From Lachnospiraceae bacterium (GTDB lineage Bacteria > Bacillota > Clostridia > Lachnospirales > Lachnospiraceae), in the NCBI GenBank assembly GCA_014804565.1, contig JAAUZN010000054.1, forward strand, positions 38,746 to 48,784: a stretch of 10,039 nt of DNA, in the 5' to 3' direction. Shown here one piece after another: positions 1 to 4,069 of this stretch. Within the stretch, counting starts at the first letter, position 1, and each line of letters starts with the position of its first letter. Under the pieces are notes generated by a model. That model saw only the letters and a list, made by a program, of their open reading frames with translations. It made no database searches and was not told the origin of the DNA. Both the position numbers and the translations under genes were made by a program.

Positions 1-89
1 TATATTTATTATAACCGAAAAATGGAAGGCTGTACACTTGAAATTATTTGATATGAAAATCTCCATTACAGGATAAACTGCTAAAAATC

Positions 90-119
90 AAAAAAGGATG
101 ACGAGGATCATCCTTTTTT
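90..119 (-). terminator. Intrinsic terminator, possibly bidirectional
   Basis: An 11-bp perfect stem (AAAAAAGGATG at 90-100 with CATCCTTTTTT at 109-119) encloses an 8-base loop. On the minus strand the descending arm ends in six T and is followed by a further T-rich run, so it would end transcription from the genes at 299-1027. The plus-strand reading also ends in a T run, so it could work both ways. No plus-strand gene is visible to its left. Confidence 0.75.
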
Positions 120-167
120 CATATCATAGGAACACAAACAAAGGAGAAAAGCCAATTCAAATGCAAC

Positions 168-298
168 TTATATTAAAATACACGCCGTTACTACTGTTGC
201 AATGATAGCTCCTACAGCTGCAGTGATAATTGGTAAAACAACTTTATCCTTTATAGCTGCTTTTTATCTCGCGCCTTTGCTTCAATTAATGATACTTC
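168..298 (-). pseudogene. Out-of-frame remnant of a C-terminal membrane anchor
   Basis: Directly after the TGA stop of the 181-residue gene (299-301), the same frame stays protein-like for about 13 codons (EVSLIEAKARDKK). One base shift in an A-run near 262-266 then opens a frame reading KAAIKDKVVLPIITAAVG and on through a continuous hydrophobic stretch, ending at a TAA at 168-170. This reads as one transmembrane helix of roughly 20 residues (IITAAVGAIIATVVTACILI) with a basic lead-in. It has no start codon of its own. My reading is that the upstream gene once ended in this tail anchor and lost it through a stop codon plus a one-base indel. The alternative is chance hydrophobicity, but the smooth continuation of charged-then-hydrophobic sequence argues against that. 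Confidence 0.5.
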
Positions 299-844
299 TC
301 AACTATGTAATATATCTATGTAATTCTGCAGTTTCTCTGCAACATCTTCTGTTAGAAACCGATTTGCAATATTCTGTGTTACTTCTAACTCGCCGTCTGA
401 CGATATCTCAATCTCCGTTGCCTTTTCTACACTTTTATTAATCTTATATTCATCAACCGTTTGTGCTATTTTCTCGAGTGCCGGACGAATCTCTGTGTAG
501 TACTCTGGAAAAGCCATCTGAACCTGCTCATTCGTATATCCATCCAATGTAAGCACATATTCTTCTTTGACATTTACCAGCATCCACTCAATTGAATCAC
601 TATAAGTTCTCTGCAAATGACCTATTGCAGAACGTATTGATTTTTTTATATTTTCTTCATTCCTTTCGTTCTCTTCATAATCTAGGGAACGCATAAAATG
701 ATCAAGACAATATCTGAGTTCATGCAACGGCTGCACATATGATTTATTAAGCGAATCCATTGATTCCGCTTTAATTGCAATCTCCTTCGCCCTCTTGTGC
801 CACTCTTTTAACAACTCAACTTCATTTGTATAATTTGTCAGCAT
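299..844 (-). CDS. Unrecognised helical protein, probably C-terminally truncated
   Basis: I do not recognise this 181-residue protein. It is rich in charged residues and looks largely alpha-helical. A middle block (about residues 43-90) has the pattern ELRYCLDHF ... RSAIGHLQRTYSDSIEWM, which reminds me of helical all-alpha domains of the HEPN type, but no catalytic RxxxxH motif is evident, so that is only a resemblance. The ATG at 842-844 is the only usable start in the frame, because an in-frame TAA lies four codons upstream. Its ribosome-binding site (AAGGA) overlaps the stop codon of the 56-residue gene at 857-1027, so the two are probably translated as a coupled pair. The sequence after its stop encodes an out-of-frame transmembrane segment, so the ancestral protein was probably tail-anchored. 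Expression of the present short form is uncertain. Confidence 0.6.
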   Translation of the reverse strand: MLTNYTNEVELLKEWHKRAKEIAIKAESMDSLNKSYVQPLHELRYCLDHFMRSLDYEENERNEENIKKSIRSAIGHLQRTYSDSIEWMLVNVKEEYVLTLDGYTNEQVQMAFPEYYTEIRPALEKIAQTVDEYKINKSVEKATEIEISSDGELEVTQNIANRFLTEDVAEKLQNYIDILHS

Positions 845-856
845 AATCTTGCATCC

Positions 857-1027
857 TTATGGCAATTTCATTCCTAAAACCCGTTCACTTCTCTTTTCAA
901 ATTCTCCTGTCTTATATATTTTGCCAACAGCCGTTCTTACATGTCCTCTAAAAAACTTAGGGTGACTTAAAATCCCCCTAATGGTTTCATCGTTAATCAC
1001 TGGACTGCTATAAGATCCCCCCGACAT
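857..1027 (-). CDS. Small unrecognised protein, 56 residues
   Basis: This is a short frame from the ATG at 1025-1027 to the TAA at 857-859. It begins MSGGSYSSPVINDETIRG and ends in a basic, protein-like tail (VGKIYKTGEFEKRSERVL). The final TAA merges with the AAGGA ribosome-binding site of the next gene, which starts 12 bases beyond the stop; such tight packing supports a real coding pair. An in-frame TAA ten codons upstream bounds the 5' end. The start has only a weak, A-rich leader (AAGAAAAAGAAT) and no clear Shine-Dalgarno. A run of six G (1017-1022) lies just inside the start; one extra G would join the frame to an upstream ATG (MKKTIRKRIC...). The family is unknown to me. It could be the small partner of a two-gene toxin-antitoxin-like cassette, but nothing in the sequence proves that. 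Confidence 0.5.
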   Translation of the reverse strand: MSGGSYSSPVINDETIRGILSHPKFFRGHVRTAVGKIYKTGEFEKRSERVLGMKLP

Positions 1028-1095
1028 ATTCTTTTTCTTATTGTTTTTTTCATTTTAGTTCTTTCTGAAAATCAAAACAATATAATCAATTTTTC

Positions 1096-1932
1096 TCAAC
1101 TTTTATCCGTTTTCTCCTTCAACGTTTTTATTGAATCCAAATAATCCTGTTCCACATCGCTTAAAGTCTGTTCCTTATATTTTCTATACTCCTCTGTTGC
1201 CTTTTTTACCGCCTGCTCATGCGTCACGCCTCCATTTCCAGATAATAACTGTTCACCGCTCATGGTCAAAATACGGTCTAAATGCTTTGCCCAATCCTTC
1301 ATGGTCATAGCATGTTCCCTTTCTGCCTAACGTTCAGCAAAATCCAGATATCCAGACACAAGTTGTCCCATTGCGCGAAGTTCTTTTCCGCATCCGTCCT
1401 AGTGTAAATAACCTCCACTGCCGTCTGCCCATGAATAGCATAATGAAATTTCCAGAATCTTCCTGTAAAATACCTTTTCGGATGCACGAATGTCTCTAAT
1501 GCGTTCAAGCAGTTCCTTAAAATATCCACCACCGCCCAAGTTTTTAAGACGTTCATCATCCAGCGCAAAACCTTTGCGCATGTATTCTTTTAAAACTCCT
1601 GTCGCCCAGATACGAAACTGCGTACCACGTTTTGATTTTACACGGTAGCCGACAGAAATAATTATATCAAGATTATAAAATTCCACAGGCTTATCTGAAT
1701 TTGCAATGTGCAAAATTTGCACATTGCCCTCTCTGGGAAGCTCCCCTTCTTGAAATATATTTTTTATATGTTTAGAAATAACGGAACGGTCTCTCTGAAA
1801 CAATTCCGCCATCTGAGCCTTTGACAGCCATACAGTATCTCCGTCAAAAGTTGTTTCAATCTTAGACAAACCATCATCTGTTGTGTATATTATAATATTT
1901 GATTTTCCAATACCGTCATCTCTGTAATCCAT
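1096..1932 (-). pseudogene. rhuM: RhuM-family (virulence RhuM) gene, broken by two deletions and a nonsense codon
   Basis: Three frames together spell a RhuM-family protein, a group of unknown function found in genomic islands. The N-terminal part (start 1930-1932, good GGAGG at 1939-1943) has the helix-turn-helix-like block WLSKAQMAELFQRDRSVISK, then VEFYNLDIIISVGYRVKS and the family signature GGYFKELLERIRDIRASEKV. Near 1455 the frame breaks inside KILEI and resumes in a second frame as FHYAIHGQTAVEVIYTRTDA; relative to the family pattern about 25 residues are missing. Near 1385 it breaks again, skipping the usual segment before ELRAMGQLVSGYLDFAER. That third frame then has TAG where CAG (Gln) is expected (AER-stop-AEREHAMTMKDW) and runs through the C-terminal block MTMKDWAKHLDRILTMSGEQ to 1096. 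Intact members are roughly 330 residues; this one cannot be made in full. Confidence 0.85.
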
Positions 1933-1935
1933 TTG

Positions 1936-1992
1936 TCACCTCCGCACGATACTTAGTAAAAGTCTCTTAAATCTCCTACGTGTTCCTGCCAT
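1936..1992 (-). pseudogene. Minimal remnant of an Rpn-family gene (head joined to an internal piece)
   Basis: This 57-base stretch between repeat copy 1 and the RhuM start is a collage of the Rpn gene found at 2918-3716. Bases 1958-1978 match the gene's beginning (AGGAGATTTAA.AG..CTTTT, coding RRFK.L). Bases 1937-1957 match an internal stretch at 3125-3145 with one mismatch in 21 (CTAAGTATCG.GCGGAGGTG, coding KYRAEV). Everything between, around 500 bases or more in an intact gene, is gone. It is open from an ATG at 1990-1992 to a TGA at 1936-1938 (18 codons), in the position of the upstream small frame of repeat copy 3. A peptide function is unlikely. The GGAGG that now serves the RhuM start lies inside the retained Rpn piece. 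Confidence 0.65.
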
Positions 1993-2122
1993 ATTTAATT
2001 AGTTATCCGAAAAATCTGACAGAAACTGTCTGAATGTGCAGAAATGCACACGATTTAGAATTTCTCTGTTGGGTTTATGATAATATATAAGCGATAATTT
2101 GTCAACTACTTTTTGACGGAAT
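1981..2122 (-). repeat. Promoter-leader repeat, copy 1 (full length)
   Basis: This copy matches copy 3 (3796-3937) base for base without gaps over 142 positions; by eye about 126 are identical, including the first 59 without a difference. It contains a promoter at its right end and, in the transcribed direction, two hairpins: TGTGCA-TTTC-TGCACA (2035-2050, 6 bp) and GACAG-TTT-CTGTC (2018-2030), the second followed by ATTTTTC. It sits directly upstream of the Rpn remnant and the RhuM pseudogene. The stretch 2123-2249 beyond it is AT-rich and holds no gene I can support. Confidence 0.85.
2077..2105 (-). promoter_or_regulatory. Sigma-70-type promoter in repeat copy 1
   Basis: On the minus strand a consensus -35 TTGACA (2100-2105) is separated by 17 bases from TATCAT (2077-2082; five of six consensus). 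Transcription would begin near 2070 and enter the two-hairpin leader leading to the RhuM pseudogene. The same arrangement with 17-base spacing occurs in copy 3. Confidence 0.7.
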
Positions 2123-2249
2123 CGTGAAAGACAGTTATCTTCTTTTGACTATAAAACGGATCCTCAAATATGAATTTTTTTACTTGACAAAAACCGCCAA
2201 GCGCCTTTAAAATATGGGATATAAAGAAATGAGTTTTATAACCGTACAG

Positions 2250-2574
2250 CTATTGCTCAAGCGGCTTGCTCGTTTCTTTTTTTGTCCATAAAATATCATA
2301 CAGATATAATTTCCCGTCCCATGCGTGGCGCACCAATATCCTTGCCTTGAACACATTATACCTCTGTAGCTCCATATTATCGTCATAGACAGGAATTGCA
2401 AAATGCGTGTCATACCGGTACCAGCCAAATTTTGCATCTGCATTGTGCTTGATTGCATAGTTTTCCGCAAATATCTTATTCGTGGCAATTTCTATCATCT
2501 CTTTAATGGCACTCACGGAATTTGCCTTTGCATACATATTTGCACCCCGTAATGCCTTTGTATCTTTGGATCAT
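2250..2574 (-). pseudogene. Frameshifted fragment resembling a phage/MuF-associated BECR-type nuclease domain
   Basis: The readable body (ATG at 2535-2537 to TAG at 2250) is 95 residues. It contains SAIKEMIEIATNKIFAENYA, then GWYRYDTHFAIPVYDD and KARILVRHAWDGKLYLYDIL. This pattern resembles the small barnase/EndoU/RelE-like domains at the C-termini of large phage- and plasmid-borne polyvalent proteins; that assignment is from memory and uncertain. The true start appears to be an ATG at 2572-2574 with a strong AGGAG at 2582-2586 and a 7-base spacer. From that ATG the frame is wrong by one base: removing one base after it would give MSKDTKALRGAN fused straight into MYAKANSVSA. As it stands the well-placed ATG yields only about 23 residues. 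So this is either a one-base frameshift mutant or a 5'-truncated domain brought behind repeat copy 2, whose leader ends just upstream. Confidence 0.5.
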
Positions 2575-2600
2575 GTAACTGCTCCTTACAAAATATTAAT

Positions 2601-2683
2601 TATCCGAAAAATCTGACAGAAACTGTCTGAATGTGCGGAAGCGCACACTGTTTAGAATTTCTCTGATGGGTTTGTGATAATAT
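2601..2683 (-). repeat. Promoter-leader repeat, copy 2 (leader only)
   Basis: Eighty-three bases match copy 1 (2004-2086) with about seven differences and no gaps. Both hairpins are kept: TGTGCG-CTTC-CGCACA (2632-2647) and GACAG-TTT-CTGTC (2615-2627). The match stops abruptly at about 2683, where hicB coding sequence replaces the promoter half; a TATCAC remnant of the -10 remains. On its other side the match fades near 2600, just before the ribosome-binding site of the nuclease-like fragment. Confidence 0.85.
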
Positions 2684-2915
2684 TTCCAATAGCTTCCTCA
2701 ATAACAGCATTTAGGCTTTTTCCATGCTCAATCGCGTATACTGCAATATTCCGATGAAGCTCCGGGCTGATTCTAACATTAAACGTTCCCTTATAAGGTT
2801 GTTCCGGCTCTATATTGCGTTCCTCACAATCTTCTAAATAGGTATCGATCACATTTTGAAAATCTTCTTCTAATTCTTTAACAGAGTCACCCCCATAAGA
2901 TAACAAATTACTCAT
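2652..2915 (-). pseudogene. hicB: HicB-family antitoxin, truncated at both ends
   Basis: The 87-residue frame holds the C-terminal half of a HicB antitoxin: the linker DSVKELEEDFQNVIDTYLED, then EPEQPYKGTFNVRISPELHR and HGKSLNAVIEEAI, which is the ribbon-helix-helix (Arc-like) DNA-binding part at about residues 43-76. HicB normally neutralises the HicA mRNA-cleaving toxin through an N-terminal RNase H-like domain; that domain, some 40 residues, is missing. The frame begins at an ATG (2913-2915) two bases after the stop of the Rpn gene, with no ribosome-binding site and an in-frame TGA just upstream. Its last ten or so codons (IITNPSEKF and stop) are not hicB sequence but repeat copy 2. No hicA is present in the window. 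If expressed, it could at most bind DNA or form dimers; I regard it as non-functional. Confidence 0.75.
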
Positions 2916-2917
2916 AT

Positions 2918-3716
2918 CTATATATCAAATTCTTCAAACAACGCCTCTTGATATTTCGAATCTTGAACGGATCGCTTTAAATCTTCCATACGATCCTGCT
3001 CAATCAGTATTTGATTCAAACGGTTTGCACGTTCAATTCCTTCCTCTCTACCTTCTTCCCTACCATCCGCCCGAATCGTACGCTCATATTTCTCTCTATC
3101 AAACTCTTCCAATATCATCCCCAACACCTCCGCTCGATACTTAGTGAGTGCCTCGGCAAGAATCCCCTGTTCGATGCAGTATTGTATCGCACTTTCCATG
3201 GCTTCCTGTCTGGGCAGTCCCTGTTTCATATATTGCCGCGATATATCCACAAACATGGCATATTCTTTCAAGACATGGCATTTCTCCATCAGTTCTTTAT
3301 TATGCCCGTAGTTAATGTTGAGCATCCTAACCCGCAATTCTAGGTCCGCTTCCCGATCTTTGTTAATAAATGCATCTGAAAGATTTAAAATCTGTTCTTC
3401 GGGTTCCCTCTGTGTTCCGTTGTAGAACACTACACACTGAGGTGTCGGCAATGGGATCTGTCTCGATCCATAGAGCCCCTGCTCCACCTGTTCCATAAGA
3501 TTCTGATATTCCTGCGTGAGATAAATCAGAAAGCGCAGAGGCATCCTGATAATCCGTTCCGTTTAGTGCATTGTATAGCTGTAATAATGCCTCCCTGTCC
3601 TGTGTGAACAGAAAGCGAAATAGCCTGTCTTTCACTCCCCGATATACCTTCCTTTTGCCGTTCCATCTCGTGAAAAGTTCTTTAAATCTCCTGATCCTCT
3701 TGTCGTTTCTCTGCAT
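2918..3716 (-). pseudogene. Rpn/PD-(D/E)XK nuclease-family transposase, catalytic core deleted
   Basis: The gene starts at the ATG 3714-3716 (MQRNDKRIRRFKELF), chosen because GGAGGAG lies at 3722-3728 with a 5-base spacer. The first frame gives about 58 residues including KDRLFRFLFTQDREALLQLY and NALNGTDYQD, the typical N-terminus of the Rpn/PD-(D/E)XK family. At about 3543 the frame changes and the protein resumes as MPLRFLIYLTQEYQNLMEQV, then LPTPQCVVFYNGT, LSDAF, CHVLKEYAMFVD, ECIEQGILAE-like AIQYCIEQGILAEALTKY, and the family's closing GREEGREEG tail, ending with TAG at 2918-2920. The roughly 40 residues normally found at the break (from the position after NALN.T.Y.D to N.NMPLR) carry the nuclease motif, so the deletion both shifts the frame and removes the active site. 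It is driven by the promoter of repeat copy 3. Confidence 0.85.
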
Positions 3717-3807
3717 CCGTTCTCCTCCGTGTTCCGACAGGAACATCGGCGGTAAGATAGACAAATCCATATATCTGTGCGTATCCGCCACAGTTTGTTC
3801 CTGCCAT
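3682..3807 (-). other. Upstream small open frame overlapping the Rpn start
   Basis: From an ATG at 3805-3807, inside the end of repeat copy 3, a 41-codon frame runs to a TAA at 3682-3684, overlapping the first 12 codons of the Rpn gene in another frame. The composition (MAGTNCGGYAQIYGF...) is not like a known protein. There is no Shine-Dalgarno before it. The equivalent ATG and first four codons (MAGT) are kept in copy 1 (1990-1992). It could be a leader peptide, or simply open by chance; I favour chance. Confidence 0.25.
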
Positions 3808-3937
3808 ATTTAATTAGTTATCCGAAAAATCTGACAGAAACTGTCTGAATGTGCGGAAATGCACACTGTTTAGAATTTCTCTGATGGACTTATCATAATT
3901 GATAAAAGATAATTTGTCAATTGTTTTTTTACGTAAT
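3796..3937 (-). repeat. Promoter-leader repeat, copy 3 (full length)
   Basis: This copy is colinear with copy 1 over 142 bases. In the transcribed direction it gives a promoter, then hairpin TGTGC-ATTTCC-GCACA (3850-3865), then GACAG-TTT-CTGTC (3833-3845) followed by ATTTTTC, then the lead-in to the Rpn gene. The leader from the expected transcription start to the Rpn ATG would be about 170 bases, long for a simple 5' untranslated region. Confidence 0.85.
3892..3920 (-). promoter_or_regulatory. Sigma-70-type promoter in repeat copy 3
   Basis: On the minus strand TTGACA (3915-3920) and TATGAT (3892-3897; five of six consensus) are separated by exactly 17 bases, with an A-rich stretch upstream of the -35. 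It would drive the Rpn gene and possibly the truncated hicB after it. Confidence 0.75.
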
Positions 3938-3981
3938 TATAAACACGATTACAAAACTCTACCATTGCAACAACTTATATA

Positions 3982-4011
3982 GAAAGGACGGCAAATCTTT
4001 GCCGTCCTTTC
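3982..4011 (-). terminator. Terminator hairpin after the subtilase gene
   Basis: A perfect 14-base inverted repeat (GAAAGGACGGCAAA at 3982-3995 with TTTGCCGTCCTTTC at 3998-4011) lies about 60 bases past the subtilase stop. The central A and T bases would form the loop, leaving an 11-bp GC-containing stem. The minus-strand tail is CTTTCTATAT, a short U-rich run, so termination on that strand is likely though the U-tract is modest. Confidence 0.7.
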
Positions 4012-4069
4012 CAGTAAAACAAAGTAAACTTCCACAGGATCAATTAGTTGAAGATTTGGGTATATATAC

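Noticed and set aside
202..441. Plus-strand open frame of 79 codons with hydrophobic N-terminus
   Set aside because: It overlaps the minus-strand 181-residue gene and its anchor remnant; the hydrophobic part is the complement of that anchor region and there is no ribosome-binding site.
2184..2213. Plus-strand TTGACA with TAAAAT 18 bases downstream
   Set aside because: It looks promoter-like, but no plus-strand gene or leader follows it; in AT-rich DNA this is easily met by chance.
2207..2488. Minus-strand open frame of 93 codons overlapping the nuclease-like fragment
   Set aside because: It is out of frame with the recognisable domain, rich in Met/Ile/Cys, and has no ribosome-binding site.
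3011..3343. Plus-strand open frame of 110 codons
   Set aside because: It is the complement of the Rpn C-terminal part, whose family motifs are clear on the minus strand.
1981..3937. Three similar repeats considered as a CRISPR array
   Set aside because: The copies are 83-142 bases long, 0.6-1.2 kb apart, and separated by protein-coding remnants; no regular spacers or cas genes are present.
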